From Pseudomonas fluorescens (GTDB lineage: Bacteria; Pseudomonadota; Gammaproteobacteria; Pseudomonadales; Pseudomonadaceae), in NCBI RefSeq assembly GCF_001902145.1, contig NZ_MRST01000012.1, positions 17,283 to 81,282 on the forward strand: a stretch of 64,000 nucleotides of DNA. Reading direction: 5' to 3'. The first letter of the stretch is position 1, and every line of letters begins with the position of its first letter. Below the pieces are notes generated by a model, which had not been told where the DNA came from, ran no database searches, and saw only the letters and a program-made list of their open reading frames with translations. This document shows, piece after piece, positions 24,745 through 33,144 of the stretch. The position numbers and the translations under genes are program-made.

Positions 24745-26181
24745 ATGTCGATACCACGTTTGAAGTCTTACTTATCCATAGTCGCCACAGTGCTGGTGCT
24801 GGGCCAGGCCTTACCTGCGCAGGCGGTCGAGCTGCCTGACTTCACCCAACTGGTGGAGCAGGCCTCGCCTGCCGTGGTGAACATCAGTACCACGCAGAAG
24901 CTGCCGGATCGCAAAGTCTCGAACCAGCAGATGCCCGACCTGGAAGGCTTGCCGCCCATGTTGCGCGAGTTCTTCGAACGCGGGATGCCGCAACCTCGCT
25001 CACCCCGTGGCGGCGGTGGCCAGCGCGAAGCCCAGTCCCTGGGCTCCGGCTTCATCATTTCGCCTGACGGCTACATCCTCACCAACAATCACGTGATTGC
25101 CGATGCCGACGAGATTCTCGTACGCCTGGCCGACCGCAGTGAACTCAAGGCCAAGCTGATTGGTACCGATCCACGTTCCGACGTGGCTTTGCTCAAAATC
25201 GATGGCAAGGACTTGCCGGTGCTTAAACTGGGCAAGTCCCAGGACCTGAAGGCCGGCCAGTGGGTGGTAGCGATCGGTTCGCCGTTCGGCTTTGACCACA
25301 CCGTTACCCAAGGCATCGTCAGCGCCATCGGTCGCAGCCTGCCAAACGAAAACTACGTGCCGTTCATCCAGACCGACGTGCCGATCAACCCGGGCAACTC
25401 CGGTGGCCCGCTGTTCAACCTGGCCGGCGAAGTGGTGGGGATCAACTCGCAGATCTACACCCGCTCCGGTGGCTTCATGGGCGTGTCCTTCGCGATCCCG
25501 ATCGATGTGGCCATGGACGTCTCCAATCAGCTCAAAAGCGGCGGCAAGGTCAGCCGCGGCTGGTTGGGCGTGGTAATTCAGGAAGTGAACAAGGACCTGG
25601 CTGAATCCTTCGGTCTCGACAAGCCGGCCGGTGCCCTGGTTGCGCAGATTCAGGACAATGGCCCTGCGGCCAAAGGCGGCCTGAAAGTGGGCGATGTGAT
25701 CCTGAGCATGAACGGCCAGCCGATCATCATGTCGGCGGACCTGCCTCATTTGGTCGGTGCGCTCAAGGCTGGCGGCAAAGCCAAGCTGGAAGTGATTCGT
25801 GACGGCAAGCGCCAGAACGTCGAACTGACCGTAGGGGCAATCCCGGAAGAAGGCGCCACCCTGGATGCCCTGGGCAACGCCAAGCCAGGTGCCGAGCGCA
25901 GCAGTAACCGCCTGGGTATCGCCGTGGTTGAACTGACCGCCGAGCAGAAGAAAACCTTCGACCTGCAAAGCGGTGTCGTGATCAAGGAAGTTCAGGACGG
26001 CCCAGCCGCCTTGATCGGCCTGCAACCGGGTGACGTGATCACCCACTTGAACAACCAGGCAATCGATACCACCAAGGAATTCGCCGACATCGCCAAGGCG
26101 TTGCCGAAGAATCGCTCGGTGTCGATGCGCGTCCTGCGTCAAGGCCGTGCCAGCTTCATCACCTTCAAGCTGGCTGAGTAA
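24745..26181 (+). CDS. mucD: Periplasmic serine endoprotease MucD (DegP/HtrA family)
   Basis: Quality-control protease and chaperone that limits alginate production and envelope stress. 478 residues: signal peptide ending LPAQA, trypsin-like domain with triad His in ILTNNHVIADADE, Asp in TDPRSDVALLKI and Ser in INPGNSGGPLFN, then PDZ1 (about 265-360, GWLGVVIQEVNKDLAESFG) and PDZ2 (about 395-475, GVVIKEVQDGPAALIGLQPGD). GTAACGGGAG precedes ATG 24745. The gap after mucB is 234 bases with no mucC. Confidence 0.95.
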   Translation: MSIPRLKSYLSIVATVLVLGQALPAQAVELPDFTQLVEQASPAVVNISTTQKLPDRKVSNQQMPDLEGLPPMLREFFERGMPQPRSPRGGGGQREAQSLGSGFIISPDGYILTNNHVIADADEILVRLADRSELKAKLIGTDPRSDVALLKIDGKDLPVLKLGKSQDLKAGQWVVAIGSPFGFDHTVTQGIVSAIGRSLPNENYVPFIQTDVPINPGNSGGPLFNLAGEVVGINSQIYTRSGGFMGVSFAIPIDVAMDVSNQLKSGGKVSRGWLGVVIQEVNKDLAESFGLDKPAGALVAQIQDNGPAAKGGLKVGDVILSMNGQPIIMSADLPHLVGALKAGGKAKLEVIRDGKRQNVELTVGAIPEEGATLDALGNAKPGAERSSNRLGIAVVELTAEQKKTFDLQSGVVIKEVQDGPAALIGLQPGDVITHLNNQAIDTTKEFADIAKALPKNRSVSMRVLRQGRASFITFKLAE

Positions 26182-26194
26182 TCCGCTAGCCCCA

Positions 26195-26236
26195 TAAAAA
26201 AGCCCCGCTGCCGGTTAACGGTAGCGGGGCTTTTTT
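26195..26236. terminator. Bidirectional terminator between mucD and the M48 protease
   Basis: AAAAAAGCCCCGCTGCCG-GTTAA-CGGTAGCGGGGCTTTTTT, 13 bases after mucD and 14 bases before the convergent gene's stop. A-run and T-run on either side let it serve both genes. Confidence 0.92.
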
Positions 26237-26249
26237 GTGGGCGGCGGGT

Positions 26250-27683
26250 CTAGCTCATCATGCCTTTTACCAAGCGCTCCTGTTCGATCAGCTCACGCTG
26301 ACGGGCGTCGATGCGCGAGGACAGCGGGAAGTTATTGCCAGCACGCCGCTTGGCAAAGTCCAGCTGCTGGATGGCTTGCTGGAAATCCCCCACCAATGCG
26401 AAATATTCGGCGCGAGCCTGATGCAGGCCAATAATGTTGCCGGACAAACCGCGGGTTTCAGCAACCTGATACCACACGTCCGGATCGTCCGGCCGCGACT
26501 TGAGCAGCCCATCCAGCGCCTTTTCTGCATCGGCGGTACGGTTCTGTTTAAGCAGCAGGTCTACTCGCACCTGGTTCAGCGGATAGTTGCTGGGGTACTG
26601 GGTGAGCATGCGGTCGGTACGTTGCTGCGCATCCGGCATGCGGTTGCTGGTGATGTCCAGTTCGATTTGGGCCAGGTTATAGGTGATGTCGTTGGGTGCC
26701 TTGGCCAACAGCGGCGCCAGGCTTTCCCGCGCTTCCTTGAGTTGAGTGCCCTTGATCTGGGCGATGGCCAGGCCATAACGCGCCACGTCATTTTTAGGGT
26801 TTTCATCCAGCTGTGCCTGGAAGCGCTTGGCGGCCAGACCTGGTGTGTCTTCGTACTTGAGCTGCACCCGTGCGCGAATCAGTTGATAGCGCAGGCTGTC
26901 TTCCTTGCCGCCAGGTTTGGCTTGTTCAGCGCGGTTGCGGGTGTCGGCGATACGCGATTCGGTCACCGGGTGAGTCAGCAGGAACTCCGGCGGCTTGGCA
27001 TCGAAGCGGTATTGACGCATCAGGCGTTCGAACATGGTGGGCATGGAGCGCGGGTCGTAGCCGGCTTTCTCCAGGTTGAGGATGCCGATGCGGTCGGCCT
27101 CTTGTTCGTTCTGGCGGGAGAAGCGGCGCTGCTCCTGGATCGCGGCGGCTTGTGAGCCGGCAATCGCGGCGATACCGGCATCGCCGGCACCCGCAGCGGC
27201 GGCGATAATGCCGCCAAGCAGGGCGGCCATCATCGGCAGTTGCATGCGTGATTGCGCTTCCACGCCTCGGGCGAAGTGACGCTGGGACAAGTGCGCCAGT
27301 TCGTGGGCCAGTACCGACGCGTATTCGCCTTCGGTCTGTGCATTGAGAAACAGGCCGCCGTTGACCCCGACGATCCCGCCCGGTGCCGCAAAGGCGTTGA
27401 GCTGTGAGCTGTTGATCAGGATGAATTCCAGGCGCCGGTCATTGACCTGGCTGGTCTCTACCAGCTTGTACACGCTGGTTTCGACGTAATCCTTGAGTTG
27501 CGGGTCATTGAGTTGCGAGACCTGGCCGCGCAAATAAGCCAGCCATGCGCGGCCCAGTTGGTATTCCTGTTGTGGCGAGACAATGGCAGAACTGGCGTCA
27601 CCAAGTGACGGCAGGTCGTCAGCGAAGGCCGGGGAGGCCAGCAGGCAGGCCAGCGTCAGCAGGGTAGGGCGCAAAAAAGTCAT
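26250..27683 (-). CDS. bepA: M48 family metalloprotease, BepA (YfgC) type
   Basis: Periplasmic zinc protease and chaperone that helps LptD and other outer-membrane proteins mature. 477 residues: signal peptide MTFLRPTLLTLACLLASPAFA, peptidase M48 with ASVLAHELAHLSQRHFARGV (HExxH-type zinc site HELAH) and NEQEADRIGILNLEKAGYD (third ligand Glu), then a C-terminal TPR array from about 300 on. ATG 27683 chosen because the signal peptide starts there. Convergent with mucD. Confidence 0.88.
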   Translation of the reverse strand: MTFLRPTLLTLACLLASPAFADDLPSLGDASSAIVSPQQEYQLGRAWLAYLRGQVSQLNDPQLKDYVETSVYKLVETSQVNDRRLEFILINSSQLNAFAAPGGIVGVNGGLFLNAQTEGEYASVLAHELAHLSQRHFARGVEAQSRMQLPMMAALLGGIIAAAAGAGDAGIAAIAGSQAAAIQEQRRFSRQNEQEADRIGILNLEKAGYDPRSMPTMFERLMRQYRFDAKPPEFLLTHPVTESRIADTRNRAEQAKPGGKEDSLRYQLIRARVQLKYEDTPGLAAKRFQAQLDENPKNDVARYGLAIAQIKGTQLKEARESLAPLLAKAPNDITYNLAQIELDITSNRMPDAQQRTDRMLTQYPSNYPLNQVRVDLLLKQNRTADAEKALDGLLKSRPDDPDVWYQVAETRGLSGNIIGLHQARAEYFALVGDFQQAIQQLDFAKRRAGNNFPLSSRIDARQRELIEQERLVKGMMS

Positions 27684-27778
27684 GCACAAAGCCTTTCGAC
27701 AAAGAGCTTACTGTAGCCGGACACTGAGCTTGGGACCAGATATTCTAAGCGGCCCGAATGTTTGCCTGGAGTAACACC

Positions 27779-28018
27779 ATGACCGACGTTGTAGCCTGTG
27801 ACGCCGAACTCGACGCCAGCGGTCTTAACTGCCCTTTGCCGTTGCTCAAGGCCAAGCTTGCGCTCAATAAAATGGCCAGTGGTGCTGTGCTCAAGGTGAC
27901 TGCCACCGACGCCGGCTCCCAGCGTGATTTTCGCACCTTTGCCAAGCTGGCCGGCCACAAGCTGCTGCATGAAGAAGACAGCGAGGGTGTGTACCGTTAT
28001 TGGTTGCGCAAGGCCTGA
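27779..28018 (+). CDS. TusA/SirA-like sulfur carrier protein
   Basis: 79-residue member of the TusA family (SirA-like fold). The signature Cys-Pro-x-Pro is in ELDASGLNCPLPLLKAKLAL (Cys at about residue 17), where the cysteine carries persulfide sulfur for tRNA thiolation or molybdenum cofactor steps. C-terminal DAGSQRDFRTFAKLAGHKLL is typical of the family. Start ATG 27779 with TGGAG upstream. Divergent from bepA; probably not the canonical tusA itself, which can only be settled by a genome comparison. Confidence 0.85.
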   Translation: MTDVVACDAELDASGLNCPLPLLKAKLALNKMASGAVLKVTATDAGSQRDFRTFAKLAGHKLLHEEDSEGVYRYWLRKA

Positions 28019-28037
28019 TGGCCTTATCGACGCAGCA

Positions 28038-28511
28038 TCAGGCCTTATTCAGCGCCTGCGCTGCCGCCAACACGGCATCAACATGCCCCGGCACTTTCAC
28101 GCCGCGCCATTCCTGACGCAGTACGCCTTGGCTGTCGATCAGGAAGGTGCTGCGATCCACGCCCAGGTATTCCTTGCCATACAGCTTCTTCAACTTGATC
28201 ACATCAAACAGCTGGCAGACCGCCTCGTCCTTATCGCTGATCAGCTCGAAGGGAAATGCCTGCTTGGCTTTGAAGTTCTCGTGAGACTTCACGCTGTCAC
28301 GCGACACGCCGAACACTTCGGTATTGGCGGCCTTGAATGCGGCGTACTGGTCACGAAAGCCTTGGCCTTCGGTGGTGCAGCCTGGGGTGCTGTCCTTGGG
28401 GTAAAAGTAGATCACCACTTGCTTGCCCTTGAGGGCCGCGAGGCTGAAGGTCTGGCCGCTGGTGGCGTGGGCCTCGAAGTCGGCCACGGGTTTATCGATG
28501 GCTACCGGCAT
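28038..28511 (-). CDS. bcp: Thioredoxin-dependent peroxiredoxin Bcp
   Basis: Reduces hydroperoxides using thioredoxin. 157 residues. VIYFYPKDSTPGCTTEGQGF holds the peroxidatic Cys in TPGC; the resolving Cys of E. coli Bcp (C-x4-C) is absent here (CTTEGQ), so a 1-Cys type or alternative resolving partner is expected, as in other Pseudomonas. ATG 28511. 10 bases downstream of gcvR, so a gcvR-bcp operon, the usual order in gammaproteobacteria. Confidence 0.93.
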   Translation of the reverse strand: MPVAIDKPVADFEAHATSGQTFSLAALKGKQVVIYFYPKDSTPGCTTEGQGFRDQYAAFKAANTEVFGVSRDSVKSHENFKAKQAFPFELISDKDEAVCQLFDVIKLKKLYGKEYLGVDRSTFLIDSQGVLRQEWRGVKVPGHVDAVLAAAQALNKA

Positions 28512-28521
28512 GGGTGTTTCC

Positions 28522-29082
28522 TTACATTGGGTTCTGTGGGCGCCATGGCTCGATCAAGGCGTCGAGGTTCAGGGCATCGGCGAAGTCCAGGAACTGGTCG
28601 CGCAGCCAACTGATCTGTACGCCGGCCGGCAAGGTCACGGTAAAGGTGGCATTGAGCATGGTGCCGCCGGTTTGTGGCGCCTGGTAGGTGTCACAGGTCA
28701 GGTTTTCCAGCTCGACGTTGTGGTCGATAAAGAACTGGCACAGCTCATTGACGATATCCGAGCGGTAGGCCGAGCTGACGTAAGCTACGTACGGCAAGGC
28801 CTGGGGGCGGTTTTCCAGGGCGGCGCTACGTACCACGTTGACGGTGAAGTCATGCTTCTTGGCCAGGCCAGGCAGGCCTGTTTCCAGGCGCGCCAAGGCA
28901 TCCCAGGAGCCAGAAATCTGCAGGACCAGCGCACTGCACTCGCCGTGGCGGGTCAGGCGGGAGGTCACGACGGCGCAGCGGTTCTCATGGCTGGCGCGGC
29001 ACAGGACGTTGGTCAGCTCCATGGGGTTGGCGCCGAGGGCACTGATAACAAGGAATTGTTCGCGAACTGTGGGGGTGGACAT
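28522..29082 (-). CDS. gcvR: Glycine cleavage system transcriptional repressor GcvR
   Basis: 186 residues with two ACT domains: REQFLVISALGANPMELTNV at the N-terminus and PYVAYVSSAYRSDIVNELCQ near residue 90. In E. coli GcvR binds GcvA and senses glycine. Upstream of bcp with dapA divergent, the conserved dapA-gcvR-bcp neighbourhood. ATG 29082. The genetic function in Pseudomonas is inferred. Confidence 0.85.
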   Translation of the reverse strand: MSTPTVREQFLVISALGANPMELTNVLCRASHENRCAVVTSRLTRHGECSALVLQISGSWDALARLETGLPGLAKKHDFTVNVVRSAALENRPQALPYVAYVSSAYRSDIVNELCQFFIDHNVELENLTCDTYQAPQTGGTMLNATFTVTLPAGVQISWLRDQFLDFADALNLDALIEPWRPQNPM

Positions 29083-29344
29083 GCAGCCTTCCTAAAGCGA
29101 TGAGCGGTCGATACCGTGTGGGCTGTATCGATCAAAGGATCAAGGGTAGCGAAAAGCGTCGCCAAGGGCTAGGAGGTGGCGTTTTCATTGCGTGATCAGC
29201 CGGCTTCGGGCGGTGCTTTGGCCCGATGATGGCATTGCCCGACGTTTAGTTGCGCCAGAACGCATCCTCACGCGGTACTTCGCTTGTACAAGCATCTTGG
29301 CGCCAGTACCATTACGGCTCTCTTTTTCCGGCAGGAGCGGTTGC

Positions 29345-30223
29345 ATGATTGCGGGCAGTATGGTGGCACTGGTCACACCCATGGATGCACAAGGTCGTCT
29401 CGACTGGGACAGCCTGGGCAAACTGGTGGACTTCCACCTGCAAGAGGGCACCAACGCCATTGTGGCGGTCGGCACCACAGGTGAATCGGCCACCCTCGAT
29501 GTGGAAGAGCACATCCAGGTGATCGAGTTCGTGGTCAAGCGCGTTGCGGGCCGCATTGCCGTGATCGCCGGTACGGGCGCCAACTCGACGCGTGAAGCGA
29601 TCGAGCTGACCAAGAACGCCAAGAAGGCTGGCGCCGACGCTTGCCTGCTGGTAACCCCGTACTACAACAAGCCGACCCAGGAAGGCTTGTACCAGCACTT
29701 CAAAACCATCGCCGAAGCCGTGCAGATCCCGCAGATCCTCTACAACGTACCGGGTCGCACCGCGTGCGACATGAAGGCCGAGACCGTGATCCGCCTGTCC
29801 ACCGTGCCGAACATCATCGGCATCAAGGAAGCCACTGGCGACCTGCAGCGCGCCAAGGACATCCTGGCCGGCGTGAGCAGCGACTTTCTGGTGTACTCCG
29901 GTGACGACGCCACCGCTGTCGAGCTGATCCTGCTGGGTGGCAAGGGCAACATCTCCGTGACCGCCAACGTGGCCCCGCGCGCCATGAGCGATATGTGTGC
30001 CGCCGCCATCGCGGGCGATGCAGCCACCGCTCGCGCAATCCACGAAAAGCTGATGCCGCTCAACAAGACACTGTTTATCGAATCCAATCCTATTCCCGTG
30101 AAGTGGGCGCTGTTTGAGATGGGCCTGATGCCGGACGGTATCCGTCTGCCGCTCACCCGCCTCAGCGAAGCCTGTCACGAACCGCTGCGACAGGCCCTGC
30201 GCCAGTCCGGCGTCCTGGTTTAA
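29345..30223 (+). CDS. dapA: 4-hydroxy-tetrahydrodipicolinate synthase
   Basis: Condenses pyruvate with aspartate semialdehyde, the first dedicated step of lysine and diaminopimelate synthesis. 292 residues, (beta/alpha)8 barrel. Signatures: GSMVALVTPMDAQGRLDW, VGTTGESATL, LYNVPGRTACDM (Tyr of the catalytic triad in VTPYYNKPT) and IGIKEATGDL with the Schiff-base Lys. Start ATG 29345 preceded by GCAGGAG. It is followed 17 bases later by bamC, a conserved pair. Confidence 0.95.
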   Translation: MIAGSMVALVTPMDAQGRLDWDSLGKLVDFHLQEGTNAIVAVGTTGESATLDVEEHIQVIEFVVKRVAGRIAVIAGTGANSTREAIELTKNAKKAGADACLLVTPYYNKPTQEGLYQHFKTIAEAVQIPQILYNVPGRTACDMKAETVIRLSTVPNIIGIKEATGDLQRAKDILAGVSSDFLVYSGDDATAVELILLGGKGNISVTANVAPRAMSDMCAAAIAGDAATARAIHEKLMPLNKTLFIESNPIPVKWALFEMGLMPDGIRLPLTRLSEACHEPLRQALRQSGVLV

Positions 30224-30240
30224 TTGAGGAAGCACTACGC

Positions 30241-31356
30241 ATGAAGCGATTGGCCGGACTTTCCGCACTTGCCTTGATTATCTCCAGCACCAGTGGCTGC
30301 GGTTGGGTATGGGGCCCGGAAGGCTACTTCCGTGACCGCGGCAGCGATTACCTGGAAGCGCAAGCAACCAAACCGATGCAACTGCCGCCTGATGTCAATG
30401 TCGCCAAGCGCCTTGACCCGTTGCTGCCGATTCCACGTAACGTCGCCGACGACACGGTCAAGGGTGAGTACGTAGTGCCACGCCCACAGCCGATTATGGC
30501 CGCGGCCGATGCCAGCGACTACAGCCTGCAGAAAAGCGGCGACAACCGCTGGATCGTGGCTCAGCGCCCGCCTGCCGAAGTCTGGCCGGTGGCGGTGCAG
30601 TTCTTCCAGGACAACGGTTTTCGCCTCGACCAGCAACGCCCGCAGACCGGTGAGTTCACCACCGCATGGCAGCAAGGTCGCGAGCTGTCCGCCAACATGG
30701 CCCAGCGCCTGCTGGCGGGCGGTGTAGCCGCCGACAGCGAAGCCCGTGTGCGTGTGCGCATCGAGCCCGGCGTGCAGCGCAATACCAGCGAAGTCTATGT
30801 AGTCAGTGCCGAGCGGCCTGCCGGTAGCACGGCAGATGTCGATTTCACGCCACGCTCGGTCAACACCGGCGTCGATGCTGCGCTGGTCGACGAGATGCTG
30901 GCCAGCATGAGCCGTATCTCCGAGAAGGGCGGTTCCGTTTCCCTGCTCGCCGCCCGTGATTACGACACCCCTAGCCGTGTCAGCCTCACCGAAGACGGCA
31001 GCGGCAACGTCGTGCTGAACCTGGGTGAAGACCTCGATCGCGCCTGGGCCAGTGTTGGCCGCGCGTTGGAGCAGGGCCCTTGGCGTGTTGAAGACATCAA
31101 CCGCAGCCTGGGCCTGTACTACATCAACGTGGCTGAAAAGGCCGAGAAGAAGGATGACGAGCCAGGTTTCTTCGGCAAATTGTTCGGCAGCGCGCCGACC
31201 AAGGAAGAGGTCGAAACCCGCGCCGAGCGTTACCAGGTTCGTTTGAGCAAGGTGGGCGAAAGCGTGCAAGTCACCGTCGAGAAGAACATCAACACCGTCG
31301 CGCCAGCTGAAACGGCGCGCAAAGTGTTGGGCGTGATTCAAGACAACCTGGGCTGA
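30241..31356 (+). CDS. bamC: Outer membrane protein assembly factor BamC
   Basis: Lipoprotein of the BAM complex that inserts beta-barrel proteins. 371 residues; the signal ends in the lipobox TSGC with Cys20 (LALIISSTSGCGWVWGPEGY). Two helix-grip domains: about 100-215 (PPAEVWPVAVQFFQDNGFRL) and 240-370. The N-terminal unstructured part DVNVAKRLDPLLPIPRN binds BamD. ATG 30241 with GAGGAAG upstream; 17 bases after dapA, as in most gammaproteobacteria. Confidence 0.93.
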   Translation: MKRLAGLSALALIISSTSGCGWVWGPEGYFRDRGSDYLEAQATKPMQLPPDVNVAKRLDPLLPIPRNVADDTVKGEYVVPRPQPIMAAADASDYSLQKSGDNRWIVAQRPPAEVWPVAVQFFQDNGFRLDQQRPQTGEFTTAWQQGRELSANMAQRLLAGGVAADSEARVRVRIEPGVQRNTSEVYVVSAERPAGSTADVDFTPRSVNTGVDAALVDEMLASMSRISEKGGSVSLLAARDYDTPSRVSLTEDGSGNVVLNLGEDLDRAWASVGRALEQGPWRVEDINRSLGLYYINVAEKAEKKDDEPGFFGKLFGSAPTKEEVETRAERYQVRLSKVGESVQVTVEKNINTVAPAETARKVLGVIQDNLG

Positions 31357-31360
31357 TCCG

Positions 31361-32119
31361 ATGCGTTTTGCCGTTCTCGGCAGCGGTAGCCAAGGGAACG
31401 GTACGCTGGTCGCCCACGATGACACGTACGTGCTGGTCGATTGTGGTTTCTCGTTAAGAGAAACCGAGCGGCGCCTGCTGCGCCTGGGGGTTCACCCCAC
31501 GCAGTTGAGCGCCATTCTGGTAACCCACGAACATGCCGACCACGTGCATGGCGTGGGTTTGCTGTCTCGGCGCTACAATTTACCGGTGTACTTGAGTCGC
31601 GGCACGCTGCGCGGGATGCGCAAACCCATAGAGCCGGCAGGCTTCCTGGCCGGTGGTGAGCAGCTGCAAATCGGCGCCTTGAGCGTCAATGTCATTGCGG
31701 TCGCTCATGATGCCCAGGAGCCCACGCAATACGTATTCAGTGACGGCCAGCGACGTTTTGGCGTGCTGACCGACCTGGGTTCCTACTGCGCCAAGGTGCT
31801 GGAGGGTTACCGGGACCTCGATGCCTTGATGATCGAGTCCAATCACTGCAGGGATCTGCTGGCGCGCGGTCATTACCCTTACTTTCTCAAGCAGCGGGTA
31901 GGCGGCGAGCTGGGACATTTGAACAATCACCAGGCGGCGTACCTGGTGTATGAGTTGGGCTGGCAAGACCTGCAACACCTGGTCCTGGCTCACCTCAGCA
32001 GCAAGAACAACCTGCCGACGCTTGCCCGGCAATGTTTTGTCGACACCCTCGGGTGCGACCCGGACTGGCTGCAACTGGCCGATCAAGATTCAGGGCTCGA
32101 CTGGCGACACATCGCCTAG
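31361..32119 (+). CDS. MBL fold metallohydrolase
   Basis: 252 residues, metallo-beta-lactamase fold. Metal ligands THEHADHVHG (H56, H58, D60, H61), SNHCRDLL and AHLSSKNNLP. The opening MRFAVLGSGSQGNGTLV is typical of COG1235 (PhnP/YycJ-like) hydrolases, which act on phosphodiesters or nucleic-acid ends; the substrate is unknown here. ATG 31361 is 4 bases after bamC stop, so it is in the same operon, just ahead of purC, an arrangement I know from other pseudomonads. Confidence 0.88.
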   Translation: MRFAVLGSGSQGNGTLVAHDDTYVLVDCGFSLRETERRLLRLGVHPTQLSAILVTHEHADHVHGVGLLSRRYNLPVYLSRGTLRGMRKPIEPAGFLAGGEQLQIGALSVNVIAVAHDAQEPTQYVFSDGQRRFGVLTDLGSYCAKVLEGYRDLDALMIESNHCRDLLARGHYPYFLKQRVGGELGHLNNHQAAYLVYELGWQDLQHLVLAHLSSKNNLPTLARQCFVDTLGCDPDWLQLADQDSGLDWRHIA

Positions 32120-32146
32120 CCCACCTTACTCAAAGCGGAGCCCATC

Positions 32147-32860
32147 ATGGAAAAACGTGAAGAACTCTACCGCGGCAAAGCCAAGTCGGTGTACAAGACC
32201 GACGACGCCAACCGCCTGATCCTGCTGTTTCGCAACGACACCTCGGCGTTCGACGGCAAGCGCATCGAACAGCTTGACCGCAAAGGCATGGTGAACAACA
32301 AGTTCAACGCCTTCATCATGCAGAAGCTCGAAGCGGCCGGTATCCCGACCCAATTCGACAAACTGCTGGGCGACAACGAGTGCCTGGTCAAGAAGCTCGA
32401 CATGATCCCGGTCGAGTGCGTCGTGCGTAACTACGCCGCCGGCAGCCTGGTCAAGCGCCTGGGTGTGGAGGAGGGCCTCAAGCTCAACCCTTACACCTTC
32501 GAACTGTTCCTGAAGGACGACGCCAAGGGCGACCCGTTCATCAACGAATCCCACGTCGTGGCATTCGGCTGGGGCACCGCTGAGCAACTGGTGCGCATGA
32601 AGGAGCTGTCCCTCAAGGTCAACGACGTGCTGAGCAAGCTGTTCGACGACGCCGGCCTGTTGCTGGTGGACTTCAAGCTGGAGTTCGGCGTATTCCACGA
32701 CGGCTCCATCGTCCTGGGCGACGAATTCAGCCCGGACGGTTGCCGCCTGTGGGACAAGGACACCAAGAAGAAGATGGACAAAGACCGCTTCCGCCAAGGC
32801 CTCGGTGACGTGATCGAAGCCTACGAAGAAGTCGCCAAGCGCCTTGGTGTACCACTGTAA
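32147..32860 (+). CDS. purC: Phosphoribosylaminoimidazole-succinocarboxamide synthase
   Basis: SAICAR synthase of purine biosynthesis; ligates aspartate to CAIR with ATP. 237 residues. [20 protein letters not shown] holds the ATP loop; [20 protein letters not shown] and [15 protein letters not shown] carry the PROSITE-type signatures [27 protein letters not shown] precedes ATG 32147. Last gene of the dapA-bamC-MBL-purC unit and last host protein gene before the prophage. Confidence 0.97.
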   Translation: MEKREELYRGKAKSVYKTDDANRLILLFRNDTSAFDGKRIEQLDRKGMVNNKFNAFIMQKLEAAGIPTQFDKLLGDNECLVKKLDMIPVECVVRNYAAGSLVKRLGVEEGLKLNPYTFELFLKDDAKGDPFINESHVVAFGWGTAEQLVRMKELSLKVNDVLSKLFDDAGLLLVDFKLEFGVFHDGSIVLGDEFSPDGCRLWDKDTKKKMDKDRFRQGLGDVIEAYEEVAKRLGVPL

Positions 32861-32943
32861 TCGACGCAAGCATCTGATAGCACGGAAAAAAATCGCTACG
32901 GCGCTTTGCATCCATCAATCATGCTGTTATGATGCGCGCCGTT

Positions 32944-33033
32944 GGAGAGATGCCAGAGTGGCCGAATGGGACGGATTCGAAATCCGTTGTACCTTCACCG
33001 GTACCTAGGGTTCGAATCCCTATCTCTCCGCCA
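32944..33033 (+). tRNA. tRNA-Ser (anticodon CGA), prophage attachment gene
   Basis: 90-nt cloverleaf with long variable arm: acceptor GGAGAGA/TCTCTCC, discriminator G and encoded CCA; anticodon stem ACGGA/TCCGT with loop TTCGAAA giving CGA; variable arm around TTGTACCTTCACCGGTACC; T-arm TAGGG-TTCGAAT-CCCTA. The phage integrase gene begins 112 bases beyond it and points toward it, so the 3' half of this gene is the likely attL core. Confidence 0.95.
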
Positions 33034-33050
33034 TTATTGAATAAGGCTAA

Positions 33051-33086
33051 GCCCCTGTAATCGTTAGAGATTACAGGGGCTTTTTC
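33051..33086 (+). terminator. Terminator after tRNA-Ser
   Basis: GCCCCTGTAATC-GTTA-GAGATTACAGGGGC followed by TTTTTCG, starting 18 bases beyond the tRNA. It may have come with the phage attachment side. Confidence 0.85.
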
Positions 33087-33101
33087 GTTTCGGTCATATT
33101 A

Positions 33102-33121
33102 TTTAGGGCATTTTTAGGGCA
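33102..33121. promoter_or_regulatory. Tandem 9-bp repeats near attL, possible integrase arm sites
   Basis: TTTAGGGCA occurs at 33102-33110 and 33113-33121, one helical turn apart, between the attachment tRNA and int. A second short pair, CGCTCTA, follows at 33141-33147 and 33151-33157. Arm-type integrase binding sites usually look like this; binding is inferred. Confidence 0.35.
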
Positions 33122-33144
33122 AAAACCTTGCCCTGTACACCGCT

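Noticed and set aside
25000..26142. Long minus-strand open frame opposite mucD
   Set aside because: Antisense shadow of a well-conserved protease gene with no RBS or protein-like pattern.
29192..29344. N-terminal extension of dapA
   Set aside because: The frame is open upstream but DapA starts at ATG 29345 with a good RBS and family-typical N-terminus.
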